DNA of 64,000 nucleotides, from the NCBI GenBank assembly GCA_010645155.1, contig JAAGOF010000070.1:323947-387946 (forward strand), written 5' to 3'. Position 1 is the stretch's first letter, and every line of letters begins with the position of its first letter. This stretch comes from Tigriopus japonicus. Taxonomy: Eukaryota; Arthropoda; Copepoda; Harpacticoida; Harpacticidae. This document shows, in pieces, positions 47,101 through 58,629 of the stretch. Position numbers and translations under genes: made by a program. The notes beneath the pieces were generated by a model, which worked only from the letters and a program-made list of their open reading frames with translations, ran no database searches and was not told the DNA's origin.

Positions 47101-49645
47101 CGTCCAGGCAGATCTTGGCTTGCTCAACTAATCGATCCATTGCACGAAATGAACGGGTTGTCGGCTCTTTGCCACTCGAGTGAAACAATGTGAAAATCGA
47201 ACTCAAGTCCAAATAGATGATGTCGTTGACTAATTGGAACGGCACATAACCTTGCAAGATTCTCACTCGGGCCTTGTCATCCACGAAACTGATCGAGGAG
47301 TCGTGAATATCATCGAGGGCAAGCTCTTCAGCTCCTCCGTCTTCGGTATCAACATCGGCATCATCATTTTCATCGTCGTCTTCGTCATCGTCGTAGTAGT
47401 CGATTCGTCCCGGGCTAACTGATGGAACATTGGGACGCTTCTTGGCCTTTAGGAGGGTTGTCTCCTCCGTGATGAATCCTTGAAGATCTGCCTTCAAGAG
47501 TTCAGTTTGGCCTCCCAGAGGTAACACGAGTTTCTTTTCAATCAGTTTGAGCAGACACTCCGCAGCGATGAATTGATCGGCACCCTTCTTGAAATAGGAT
47601 GGGAAAAACGGGAACTTGACATCCAGGAGTCGAGCCCGTCGCTTTAATCTGGGTACAAGGCGATCTTCGTCCGACAGGAAATTGGACACACTCGACAAGT
47701 GGAGAAAGATCTTGCTGTGCTCCACTCTGGAGGGGATATCTCGTCCAAGGACTTTGCGCATAATCAGTCCATCCTCTTCGACTTTGGGCACGGCATTTTC
47801 GGCTTTCAGTTGAATGTGACGGGTGGGGAGCAAAGGCATTTGAGCGATTGGAGCCACAGCCTCAGCTGGTAGAGGGTTCTTGCACGTGGCCTTCAAGGTC
47901 TCGCTCTCGGCTTCGACTACCTTCAGGGATTCTTTGAGGGCCAAGGTCTTGGTGGGGTCTGCAAAGCCTTGCCCCACCAACATCTTAACGGCGGTCAACG
48001 AGATGTGGGTTCGTCGGTTCCTGGGTGTCTTGTCGCTGACGTAGCTTCTCTTCTCATACAAGTAGTGTTTGTCGGGGTCCAATGACATCAGCGTGAGGGT
48101 CTTGTCGGCCTTGCGGTAATCCGAGCATCGGATCACGTACATTCGTCCCAAGGCAGCGAACGTGGAACATTTTTCCAAGAAGATCTCGCCACCTTTGATG
48201 ATGAATCCCACGGGTTTGTCGTCGAGCTGAAGGAAATGATCGTCCGAGCAGCATTTGGTCGTAAAATGATATTGCCTGCCACACATGCTTCCACATGCTT
48301 CCGTGCCCGAATTCATGCCTACCCCTGGGCCCTCAGACCCACTGGGCATGGATTCGTCTTCGGAAGAGGCCGTAAAATATCGTGTTTCGTCATCCTCGGA
48401 GGACACCGAACTACTTCGAGGAGTATGTGAACCTAAAAAGGAAAGTAGAAAGAATATATTACGACATTTGAGCTAACCATATATTCATAGGTAGTCGACT
48501 GAAAACATTTTTCTCCACTGTCGATAATCAATTTCAAAACTGCAACTGAATTGCGTACTATTACTGAAAAACTATGCAAATTACTTACTGGATCGCAATA
48601 TCATGTCGATGTGGAGTTGGATTTCGCTCAAGAGTCGGTCTCGGCGCTTGCTGATGAATTCGGCACGTTTCTCAATGTGATCAAACAGTTTCAAGAGCAT
48701 CTCCTTCCGATCCGGACTGGACAAAAGTCCGGATTGTACCAGAACTTGCAGACTTTGAAGAGCAATGTGAGATCGCTGGCTATATGAGGCTTTCTCTGTA
48801 GCCGCCGTGGATTTATAACACCGTCGGAAGGCATCTCTTTGACGGATGCCATGATCGCTCAAAATCTTGTCCACGGGTTGCCATTTGTTGCGCATGGCCA
48901 GTTTGAGCTCGCCCAAGATGGTGAATGAGCCGAGAATCTCCAAGTAGATCTTGCCCTTACACACGATGAAGGCAATTTCCACGCCCACAATGCTGATGGT
49001 GTCGTCCACCAGGCGAGAATCTTTGGTTTTCGGCGATCGATCCTCGAAAGGTTGGTAGGTGTTTAGCATATCTTTGATGGCTTGATTGTAGATGCTCTCT
49101 TGAATCAGGGTCTTGAGAACCGACCAGGACACGAAATCTTTCCGCCAAGAGCTCTCTTCGGCCTTTTCTTGGGTCAATTTGACGACGGCCTTGCACTTGC
49201 GAATATCCGAAGATAGGGGTAAAATATGTTGAACGAGTTCCAAAGCGGACTCCAATTTGAAGTGAAGAATGGAACCACTTTGACGGTAAGTGATGTCCTG
49301 GTTGAAGATCTGGACCGTGGAAGTCACGGGCGGATTATTCTTTTCATCCGAGGACGAGGATTGACTGTTGGTCGAGGACCGGCGGAAACGCCTCATTCGC
49401 ACGGGACGAATTTTGTCCATGACTGCGAACTCGGACTCCTTCAAGAGAGGCACCTCATTTTTGGCCTTCAAAGGGTGGGTTTCGTCGGATCCCACGTTTT
49501 TGTCTGGGATATTGGGTTGGGTCACGATCAAATTGGATTTGGATCGTCGTGGTTGAATGACCACAAGACTGGATTCGTCGTCAGAATCGAGCTCGATGAC
49601 TCGGGGATCTTGAATCCGGGGTTGAGCTCGATGAACGGGTGCCAT
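44123..49645 (-). CDS. Unrecognised ~1788-aa nuclear repeat protein with duplicated Cys module (2 exons)
   Basis: Exon 1 runs 49645-48589 and exon 2 runs 48432-44123. They are joined at a GTAAGT donor and a TTCCTTTTTAG acceptor in phase 1. I chose ATG 49645 (AAAATGG context) over alternatives 19 codons upstream. I see about eight diverged units of about 100 residues, near 123-195, 219-325, 424-520, 574-660, 741-840, 853-960, 991-1093 and 1115-1230. Each has an early 'F-x-I-x-G-x-I-Y-L' strand and ends with an 'R-x-F-I-S-I-x-A-L-x-x-L-V' helix (AFISVQALLTIL, AYISIDGLLVLM, THISLTAVKMLV, HIALQSLQVLV). An acidic run lies near 700-719, and two basic NLS-like motifs (KRPR at 1295, KRRR at 1315) lie in a Ser-rich linker. 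The C-terminus has two related modules, each with C-x-G, then A/QGT-V/I-R-S/T-x2-CR-x-LA and a final C-x2-C (Cys 1550/1553 and 1773/1776). I know no named family with this architecture. Nuclear, possibly DNA-binding, is inference. Confidence 0.85.
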
Positions 49646-49759
49646 TTTAGACAGTTCAATGTTGGATCGATTCAATATAGACAGAACAATGAATGGTATC
49701 AACGTTATGGGAATAGTACCAACAGTGATTATATAGGTAAGTTATCCAATGAATGATTT

Positions 49760-50281
49760 TTAAAGCAAAGCAGAGCAAGAAATATTCAATAGTTATTCTG
49801 AGTTGTTGTTTTTTTTCTTCTTCCTTTGTTTTCGCTCGGGTTGGCAATCTTTGAGTGTTCTGAATGAATGGGGCTAGTAGATTGATTAAAGAGGGGGGCG
49901 ATTAATCCGAATCCCACAAGTCACTTTCCGGACAAACTCACAGAGATGACGGACTTGTCGGTCAACGATTAATCGCTGCTTGAGATGAGACTTTCTCGCT
50001 CAGAACAGCCTTTAAGCTTGAGGCAAAGAGGATCCTCGAGGATCGATCAATGCGCTCAAATGAGACACAACACACACAATTATCGATGAATGATATAACC
50101 ACCGCACCACAGGCCTTGATCCAGTCCAGATCAGATCCCCGTGATGAGGTCTCAGACAGAAGACACGCCCACGGGCTACTACAGAGGTAAGGAAGCAAAG
50201 GGAGCTAGAACCTTTTCTAGACTTGTCCTTAAACACTCGACATTCACTCGCTCTTATTCATCACGGCGGCAACGACACACT
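49760..50281. other. Upstream region of the repeat-protein gene
   Basis: About 520 nt between two minus-strand coding regions. It should contain the promoter and 5' UTR of the gene starting at 49645 and the 3' UTR of the ORF ending at 50282. No TATA box or clear initiator was recognised. Confidence 0.35.
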
Positions 50282-50746
50282 TTAGAAATAATACACGCGA
50301 GGATCGCACTGGAAAATCTTTAGGGGGCAGTCGTCTTCGTTCTGTTGTTGTTGTTGCTCCTGCACTGCTTGATTCACTTGAAACACGGAATTCACTTTTT
50401 CGAAGTTCTCGATGGAGCCAGGCTCACTAAAGCCCACGCCGGCCAAGTCACTACTAAAGTCACGGCTATAATCACGGGGAGTCTGTTGCTTGCTAGGCTG
50501 CTGGAGAGTCTGTTCTTCCACGAACTGCTGAGGAGGCACACGATAATCTTTCTGAGGGGCGGAGGCGGCCACGGACAAGCCGTCAATCATGACAGGGCGG
50601 GGATTCGAACCGGAACCGCAGCTCACGCTAGAGCGGGCACAACCGCAACCGTACAAGGGAGTGGTGAAAGATGAGGATGTCGTTGACGTTGGTAAGGATC
50701 TTCGTATGGTCATTGTGCATGCGGAGGAATGCCGAAGTGGACACAT
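50282..50746 (-). CDS. Hypothetical 154-aa Gln/Ser-rich protein
   Basis: An open frame from ATG 50746 to TAA 50282. An in-frame GTG/ATG-less extension goes up to 50842, and a second ATG is at 50713. A strong acceptor (GTTTTTTGTGTCTTTCTAG) lies just upstream at about 50872, suggesting that a 5' noncoding exon is spliced to this one. The frame is codon-like from about residue 55 on: PPQQFVEEQ, a stretch around GSIENFEKVNSVFQVNQ, a poly-Gln run (QEQQQQQ) and an unusual C-terminus DDCPLKIFQCDPRVYYF with two Cys. No domain is recognised. The central GGTTCGAATCC on this strand looks like a tRNA B box but lies inside the frame and has no A box. It could be a genuine small gene or the last exon of one. 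Confidence 0.4.
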   Translation of the reverse strand: MCPLRHSSACTMTIRRSLPTSTTSSSFTTPLYGCGCARSSVSCGSGSNPRPVMIDGLSVAASAPQKDYRVPPQQFVEEQTLQQPSKQQTPRDYSRDFSSDLAGVGFSEPGSIENFEKVNSVFQVNQAVQEQQQQQNEDDCPLKIFQCDPRVYYF

Positions 50747-50879
50747 GGTAAAAGTAGGAAATGAATCTTGGAAGCCAACGTAATCAACCCCTGTGGGAGG
50801 TAACGAATCCACCAACGAGAATCGGGCGCTTGACAAATACACCGGCGGGGATCGAACGATATCCCGTCACTAGAAAGAC

Positions 50880-53800
50880 ACAAAAAACAACCGGACACGA
50901 TTAGAGGCGTACATTCATAGTCCCTCCAGTTCGATGAATTTGGGCTAATTTTTCTCTAAGATCAGTCCGATCAAATAAATTTTAAAATGGGGCGGTGAAT
51001 TGAAAGCGTTGAAAATCGTGTTTCGGCTAACTCATCGCTGTCGACTGACGACTGACTGACTGACTTGACGTTGGCTATTGGGAAATCTCCAAAATCATGG
51101 TCCGTCATGCGCCGAAAGTTCAAGGACCCATTCATTCTGGCCCACGACATTGAACTTTCCCGGGAAGGATTGTATTATCGATTGACCCGCCTACCCACGC
51201 TTACCCTTGGGCCTCGACCCAAATATCAGTCCGACTACTCTAGTGCTCTAGGCCAGACAAACTAAGAGGAAACCCGTTTTAGTTTGATGGACGTCAACAA
51301 CAACGGCGATGGATTCTAACGGGCCTCAATGGGGTCAAGGCTCGACGGTCTGAATGGAAGGGAGCGCGTGAGCAAAAGTCGCAACACCGCCAGAGGGCAC
51401 CACACACCTATTCAACCTCAATCGAATTCGAGAAATAACGGGACTCGAACGAGACAGACCCACCCTAACCCCTAATCGCGGATGTACGTCTTCCGGAGCC
51501 CTAAAAAAGCCCTCTCCCTCGATCATCTTGAACTTATTCGAGCCTAACGCTAATCGGATAACGTTGATAAAGAGAGAGAGGGCGAAAGGTTCGTCATGGA
51601 TCCATGGATTCGTGTCCAGATACTCACGATGGTCCAAAGATGGATGGATACGGAAGCGTGAGGCAGTGCGACTAGATCACGGTTAGAGAGGCGGGTCTCA
51701 AAGAGCTCGGTAATTCGGATTATGAAGGTGAATCACGGGCAGAATGACGAAAGACGGTCGGTCGGTCGGTCTGTGGGCAGTTGGTTCACTTCTCTGTGGC
51801 TCGTTCTCGAACTGAAAGCAACACGGGAGGAGCGAGGCTGCCCGAAAGAATCGGCCCTCTGCCAAGCCCGGGCAGCTGGCCACAAAGGCGCAAAAACGAG
51901 GGGGCGGAACAGGGTCGCCCGATTCGATTGATTGGGAAGCTGGAACCGAGTCTTTGTGTGAAGAAAATCAGTGATAAACCCGAATTCAGAAGTAAGGATA
52001 GAGGTTTGAACCTACCTTTTATGATCGCGTATCCGAGTACGGGAATTCTATCTTGAGTCAAGCTCACATCAATTTGGGTGTATCAGCCCGATACAAATTC
52101 ATTTGAATTTCTCAAGGTTTTGGCTTATCGTCGAAGGAGCTCTATTTTTTTCCAGGTGGGTTAGTTTGAGGCGCAAATATAATATAAAATGTATGTGAAT
52201 TTTGTAGGCCAACTCCATTAAAAGAAGAGAATAAAGATTTTCAGTTTTTCATTGTCGTTCTTGTGATTTCCCTTATAATTCGAACAACAAAATCTGAAAA
52301 AAATGTAAATGGAGTTATACTTGATTTTCTTCTGGTGATTTTCTTCCGGCCAATGTAAGTGAGCTCTTCCGATGAGGCGTTCCTACCGATTATTGTGTTT
52401 TGAGAAACCCTTTGACTCAAAATTTCTTCAACAAATTTTCACAAGCAGAAGGTTATGGGAATTCCTTTCTAAGAGCGGGGCAAGCACTGTCCACTTGGCC
52501 GTAGACACTACACCGTTCAGCTATTCTGGCTACCCAGATCAACTTCAATTTAATTAATTAATTACAATTAGTAACAAAAATTGACACAAGCCAGCACAGA
52601 ATTTAGGGTCTTATCATTGCGAAAAATGGAGAAGTCGTGAAGCTTGAAAAAAAGCTTGGCAGCTCAATCAGTTTCACTCTCTGCATTGTGTTTCTCTGAT
52701 ACATTTTACGTGACTTTGCATTGTAAATTAGTGCTGTAATTCAACTTTCATGTTATTGATTAACCATATTGCTCATGACTCAAATTTGTATGTAATGAAG
52801 TTGCGGTAACTGTTTTTGTTCAAACAGTTTTATTGCAAAAACTGCGCGTTACGTTTCGCCCCCTTTGGAAACACAGCTGAACATCATGCACATTTTTACT
52901 TATCTTTTAGCAAATGTAAGTGTATTACCATGCATTGACATCAATATCGGCACGAAATTTGAGTTGCTTGTGTCACAAATCTGACAAATTTTTGTTCAGT
53001 TATCAAGCCGTCTTTCAGCGCAACCCTGAATGTTCCTTTGGGGGTCTCACTGACTGACTGCGCTTCTGAGCGCTAAGACTCGCTAATTTGCTCCTTATCA
53101 GCTGAGAGTCCAAAGCACAGAGCGCTGAAGATGTATGTAGAAAACGTAGAAAGCAAAAAAGAAGATTCACTTGCTTGAAATCAGGGCTGGGCTTTGGGCC
53201 TGATCAAATCCCCAACTCAGGCTGATTGGGCAGAAAAAATCATTGAACCTCTCAGGCAGTTAGTGGCCTCAAGTGAAGAAGCCCATGGGAAAGAAGCATC
53301 GACCCATGCAAATTGTTTGGCTTTTTCGAAGCTTCAAATGTTTGCCGTTGTTATTGCCACCACTAATCAGGAAGTTCGAGCTATAACGAAAGTCGATTCT
53401 GCAATCAATTTACATAGATCGTACCACTAAAGATTAATCCAGTCATTGGATCATAAAAGAAGATGAATTCCAGCCTTGCCATGGATATTTTTCGGTCAAA
53501 GACCTCTATTTGCTGTATTTTTTTATCGCACTTTCCGGTTTGTTTGGCTTTTTCAAAGCTCCTTGATAAAGCCACCGTCGCTAGTGTTCTAAGGAGTCGT
53601 CAGTGACGACGATTCTTTCACATGAGCTTCTGTAACCTGAACATCAAGCTACAGATGCTCAGGCCCTGAAGTAAAAAAAAAAAATTAGTAGACTCTTTAG
53701 CCTTAAGTTAGCCAGCATTAGCAACAGAAACTCGGGCCTACAGAAGGTTCTGTCAAGGGAGAAAGAAAACGCTTCTTCGACCTTTTCTCTCAGCTTTGGG

Positions 53801-54800
53801 GGCTTTTACGTATTAGAATCAGATTGGGAAACCCAGGTGACTTGGTGAAAATGAACATTTTTGATCACCCTCATGTTTTTCAAGATTCTATTCGAGGTAA
53901 AAAAAAAACTCAAGTATGACGCCATGTCATGAAACCGGGCATGTTTCACATGCTATACATGTGACAGGTCATTTGGCATTCGCAAACTACACAAGACACT
54001 GTGATTTATTATATTATGTAAATACGAGCCATTTCAATGGTCATTATTACATCAAATAACACTAAAGAATATAGTCAAAACCTAGGTTGGCTCCTGGCAC
54101 CCACGAGGATGATTGATTTTACCAAATGAGCACAATTTTGATGGTTTAATCACAATGGCTTGGCTAACGGTGAGTCAGGTCAATAACACCATTTTTAAAC
54201 TATTGAACTAGGGATTGTATTGCCCTTGAAGGAAATTATTGTCCCTAGAAAAACAAAAAATATTCACTTGCGCGTAAATTAGCCGTTTTATTTGTTTAAC
54301 TCCAACAGAAACTAGAGCGTATAAGCTTCTCTACAATCCAATCATCCCAAAGTAAATTGGATGGAGCCAATTTTTTTGTCGCAAAAATAATCGGATTGCA
54401 TGGCCATGATCCTCAGCTCCCGGATGTTTTTTTTTTCGAAATTCGTCCAGAAGGGCATTGTCTCATACTTAAGGCTAAGGTTAGGGCTCGAACAAAGATG
54501 CATTATTACAAGTATTTGGCCTGAAATTAACTTGCGCCCAGTTCAGGTTCTCAAGGACCCTTAATTTACACCCAAAAAGATTTTCAGATTAAACCAAAAA
54601 CGATTTAGCCCAACCGCTCATTGCATATCCAATAAGAGCATCGTGGTTGATGATAACGAACTCGTTCTCTCCAACTCGAAGACAACATTCATTGCAAGTC
54701 GTCGCCCTTAGAAAAGCGCTGAATCGCGCTCAGCACCGCGTTTTCGGTCACGCTGTTCCGTTTGTTGACAAAATTGGGCTGATTTCAGCTGTCGCGCGCT
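50880..54800. other. Noncoding, increasingly AT-rich stretch
   Basis: No gene is supportable. Base composition shifts to AT-rich from about 52.1 kb. A 78-codon ORF at 53194-53430 (+) is codon-like (VASSEEAHGKEASTHANC) but isolated. A 22-nt word, TGTTTGGCTTTTTC plus AAGCT, recurs at about 53314 and 53540. Poly-A and poly-T runs are common. Confidence 0.4.
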
Positions 54801-54805
54801 CGTGG

Positions 54806-54816
54806 CTTCCTTCTCC
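54806..54816 (+). promoter_or_regulatory. Putative 5'TOP start (CTTCCTTCTCC) of RpS21
   Basis: A pyrimidine tract beginning with C lies 5' of the RpS21 untranslated exon, as expected for a ribosomal-protein mRNA under TOR-dependent translation. A short 5' UTR intron follows (donor GTAAGA at 54854, acceptor TTTCCAG ending at 54921). The exact start site is inference. Confidence 0.4.
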
Positions 54817-54961
54817 GTTGAACTTTTCCCGAGTCAACTTCATATCAATCACGGTAAGAGACAAAAACACAATTTTTGGCCCGTTGAGGTCCCTGACCGC
54901 GGTATTTTTTTCGCTTTCCAGTGCATTTTCCTAGTCCGATCGACCCCCCTGCGCCCTCACC

Positions 54962-57105
54962 ATGCAGAACGAGGCTGGAGAATACGTGGATATGTACATC
55001 CCCCGCAAATGGTAAGAAGCTTAAGAAAAATTGCTATTCGGGATTGAGAATCGCTCGTTATCCCGTCCATCCGCGCCCTTGGAAATGGCCAAGATATCGC
55101 TCGGGTTTCACGAATCTCAGGCCAAAGTAGGAGCGTTTCTCGGATTAGTCCCAATGTGTCCTTGTCGTTGTCATCTTGAGGGGATGGTGAACCAAGGCCC
55201 TTCAGACGGGAAGGGGAATTGGGAATGGGTCGAGCGAGCAAAATGTGTCGGTAATGATAAGCTATCATGATGGGACCCGGTCGGATAAGCATGCGTGATG
55301 TCAGAGTAACGGAAAGTGGCCTGACAAATTTTAAGTTACAAAAGAATGTCATAAAGCAATCATACAGTTAGTTAGGTTTTTTTTAGGTCTAGTTGGTATC
55401 TTCAACGTCATTTCTTTATGCGGTTATAGTTCTTTTATATTTTAAAATCTCTGGTTGATTTATTTCGCAATTTTTTAACCGCCTTTTTCTGTCAACATCC
55501 ATTCACAACATCAGCATTTGAGGCGGAGTTGGACAAAACTTTAAATACCGTTCCTGATCAACCCACTATTCCAGGGTGTTCATATCTATCAACAGTAACT
55601 CTTTAATAGACCAAATTTCTATAGAAAAAAACAAATGTTTTTTTAATGCAGCAACGTTACTGATTAACTTCCTTACAGGAAATCACATTCCTCGTCTTAC
55701 CTATTATCTCACATTGAAAAAATCCCAAGTTGCGTGACTCCATTTTAAAACCTAATCTAACACAATAGAATGTAATCCAACCTAACTTAGTATCAGTTTT
55801 AAAGAAAAAGATCACGCAATCTCAGGAAATCGGCATTGAGATTATAGCCGAGACATTCCTTGTAGCGGTAAAATAAACCCCGCAACCCACCAAAAATAGA
55901 AATTCATTCACGAGGTTCATTCCCTTGCTTCTATTTTTTCCTACCTATGCGGCACGGGTTTTAATTTTGAAGATGGCAAATAAACCAAAAATATGTCGTT
56001 CAGTTGTTGTGAAGATAGATTCTAAATTTCGGAATAAATCCCCAAAGTTGGGGGCCATTAAGAAGTTCCAAAAAATACATAAATTTAAACGAAGCCTAAA
56101 AATCCAAAACTTAACAATAAATGTATGCCACCTTGTATTATTGTGACGCCATGCTTTTTCTGACGGGGTTCCATCAAGCTCATCATAACCCGGTGTTTGA
56201 TTTGATCACGGCCGACAAACTCGTGCGGGGCATCTCAGAGTACGAGAAAGACAGAGTTTGGTTCTACATGACCTTACTGATCTTTGCGAATTATAGAGGG
56301 TGTTAATTATTGTTGGAAATCGACGGCTCAAGGTCGCTCCTTTGGGAACCCCCATCCCCCAGACCTTATTTTTGGCAGCCTTGAATTGCTTATGCTCGTC
56401 AGTCGGTAACTCACCGCCCCACTCTATTCGTATCTGGCAGAGACTCTGAAAAACTCAAAAAAAAGTTATGGCAGAGCATTTAGTGCAGGGGTCGGCAACC
56501 GTTTTTAAGTCAAAGCCCACCAAATTTGGGTTGGGGAAGCCGGGGCCCACCATTCAGATAGCGACAGGTTCATGGGCCCACAAATTAACGATCAAAGACC
56601 TCAGGGCTCACACGTACAGTACTCAGGATATCTCATGGGCCCATTATTTAGAACTTTGCTCATTACTCGTGGGCCCGCCGGTTGCCGACCCCTGATTTAG
56701 TGCTACTTATTTCTGTAATGATGACCCGATCGAAACCAACCTCAGTACGTGTCAAGATGTGGAATACCCCACTCGATGCGGCCCTCTTAGAGGTGAAATA
56801 GTAGTAAAGTTTAGCTTTTCATCAGGGTCTGAGAGATCGTTAACTTTTATGGGCAACTCCTTGAATGTCACCCAGATTGAATCATTATTATTCCCGATTT
56901 CAGCTCGGCCAGTAACCGAATCATCGGGGCCAAGGATCACGCTTCCATCCAGATCAACATCGCGGATGTGGACGAGACCACGGGTCGCATGACCGGCACC
57001 AACAAGACCTACGCCATTTGCGGCGCCATCCGAAGAATGGGCGAGTCCGATGATTGTATAAACCGACTGGCCAAAAAGGACGGGATTATCGCCAAAAACT
57101 TTTGA
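54962..57105 (+). CDS. RpS21: Cytosolic small-subunit ribosomal protein eS21
   Basis: The coding exons 54962-55011 and 56904-57105 join as PRK-TG|C-SASN (phase 2) and give exactly 83 residues, the usual length of eukaryotic S21. Diagnostic motifs are [49 protein letters not shown] and the C-terminus [11 protein letters not shown]. It is a component of the 40S subunit on the cytosolic ribosome, near the mRNA exit region and needed for 18S rRNA 3'-end maturation (family knowledge). The 1.9-kb intron is long for so small a gene and contains a hAT-like MITE (56486-56694) and a 61-codon ORF (56121-56306, +) of unknown meaning. A 5' UTR exon lies at about 54806-54853. Confidence 0.96.
56486..56694. 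mobile_element. hAT-like MITE, copy 3, inside the RpS21 intron (209 bp)
   Basis: Perfect 15-bp inverted ends, CAGGGGTCGGCAACC and GGTTGCCGACCCCTG, lie within a perfect 8-bp target duplication ATTTAGTG (56478-56485 and 56695-56702). This is the best preserved of the three copies. The interior has the same GGGCCCAC-type words as the copies at 5859 and 30067. It lies about 210 bp upstream of the RpS21 second coding exon. Confidence 0.95.
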
Positions 57106-57192
57106 GTCCACTCGCTCGCCGGATCATGACGGCTAGGAGTGTTGCGATCAACCTATTCGTTATATCCTTCTTCATGATCCATGGGGAGCAAG

Positions 57193-57198
57193 AATAAA
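57193..57198 (+). terminator. Polyadenylation signal AATAAA of RpS21
   Basis: AATAAA lies 88 nt after the RpS21 stop codon. Confidence 0.75.
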
Positions 57199-57199
57199 A

Positions 57200-58380
57200 A
57201 GGTTTAAGCCCAAAAACAATAGCTTTGTCTTTCATTCCCTTCAAATATATTGACTGGAAAGTTCTGGCACGTCCTAAAGTCAATAAAGGAGGAGGAGGCA
57301 ATGTCCATTTTCATCTTTTAAATTTGAAGCTCGAACAAAGGGGGGTACGTACTTGTATTGAGACTGAAACGCGTGGGACGAGATCTCAGGTCTCGAGGAT
57401 CTCTCGATGGATTGGATGTCTATTCAGCATGAGGGGCTTGAAAAAGATTATCGACGAACGGCTATCCCCGTTTAAGGTTGGTCTTTTAACCCTTTAGGGA
57501 GGAGATCTAATGTGAAAATTTGGTAATATTGTCAAGATGAGGACAAAGAAAGAATGAATTCGTAAGGTCCATGTGACACTAAAACACAACATGAAAAAAA
57601 AAAAGAGTATTTTTGCTGTATCTTGTGGTTTTAGCGCTTTGTTTGGGTTGAAAATTCTCATGGAAAAAATTATGAAGAACCGTGTCAGAAGACTGTCAAA
57701 TTTTAGAGAAAAAGTTTGAAAATCCATTAATCCATTAAAAGAAAAACCATGTACGTCCGTCCATCCATGGATCTTAGGAATTATCCACTGGATATAGATT
57801 TGGCGGAATGACCCTGAACCTTTCTTTAACAATGTGCCGAAGGTGCTCTTGCTACTGTGGCAAGTTTTGCTAAAAAACAGTGGTGCGGGCTCAATCTTGA
57901 AACTCTTTGGATTGGAATGCAATGCAGAGAAAAAAATGAAGGCACCCTATTCAACATTCCAGGATGTTAGGTGTGCCAAGAATAACAACTAGAACTAAAA
58001 ATATTTTTTTGGCAATACAATTTTTTTATCACAGCTGTCTTGGAATCGATCGCCATTCCATTGCAAATTTTACAGGAATTAAACCTCCTACTAAGACGAG
58101 ACTTACAATCATTAATCGCATAGAGATTTATTTTATTTGATGATTTTCCTCTCATTCATATCAAACCCTTGGTGAGGCTCCAGATCCAACCAAATGCAAG
58201 AGTAAGGCAAGCACTCGTAGCACCAACTATCCACAACATTCCTGGTTCAAATCCCGCACTTTCCGAGTCTTTGTAGCCTGTGGTATTAATTTACATGCAG
58301 CAGTCATGGTATTGGGAGCTTGTATGGGCGTACCTGCGGTCATTTCCGAGAATTTTTTTTTTCAATTCAATATCCAAAAA
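57200..58380. other. Intergenic; nothing recognised except a lone B-box-like word
   Basis: AT-rich with many A/T runs. CTGGTTCAAATCCCGC at about 58242-58257 looks like a pol III B box but no A box or cloverleaf could be drawn around it. Confidence 0.4.
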
Positions 58381-58384
58381 AGAG

Positions 58385-58456
58385 AGGAGACGTGGTGTCG
58401 TGGTTAGCGCAGTTTCCTTTAGTGAAAGAGGTCCCAGGTTCGATTCTCCTCCCCGA
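58385..58456 (+). repeat. Degenerate tRNA-like sequence (tRNA pseudogene or SINE head)
   Basis: A pol III A-box-like element, GTGGTGTCGTGGTTAGCGC, can form the four D-stem pairs. It is followed by a 4-bp anticodon stem (TTTC/GAAA) with a 7-nt loop CTTTAGT, formally giving anticodon UUA, and by a B box GGTTCGATTCTCC. The T stem and acceptor stem do not pair well, so a working tRNA is unlikely. The preserved A and B boxes with lost stems are typical of tRNA-derived SINEs; the tail may extend to about 58620 (CTAGCACCCTAGCTAGG). Only one copy is visible in this window. Confidence 0.5.
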
Positions 58457-58629
58457 CCTTTCTCAAGGAAACTTTTAGACGTTAATCCACACCCACAGAC
58501 GGAGAACCATTCTGATACCTGACTTGAAATTGCCTATCGGAAATGATTTGGACGATGTGATGGCTAGCTTCGCTGGTCGGGCGAGGCTCAACCCTCCGAC
58601 CCTAGCACCCTAGCTAGGTTAATACAATT

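Noticed and set aside
50560..50660. GGTTCGAATCC on the minus strand as a tRNA B box
   Set aside because: No A box or cloverleaf fits, and the word lies in a codon-like frame (GSGSNPRPVM).
56121..56306. 61-codon ORF in the RpS21 intron
   Set aside because: Somewhat protein-like ([20 protein letters not shown]) but with no start context, no splice sites and no recognised family.
58240..58260. CTGGTTCAAATCCCGC as part of a tRNA gene
   Set aside because: No A box at the right distance and no acceptor-stem pairing on either strand.
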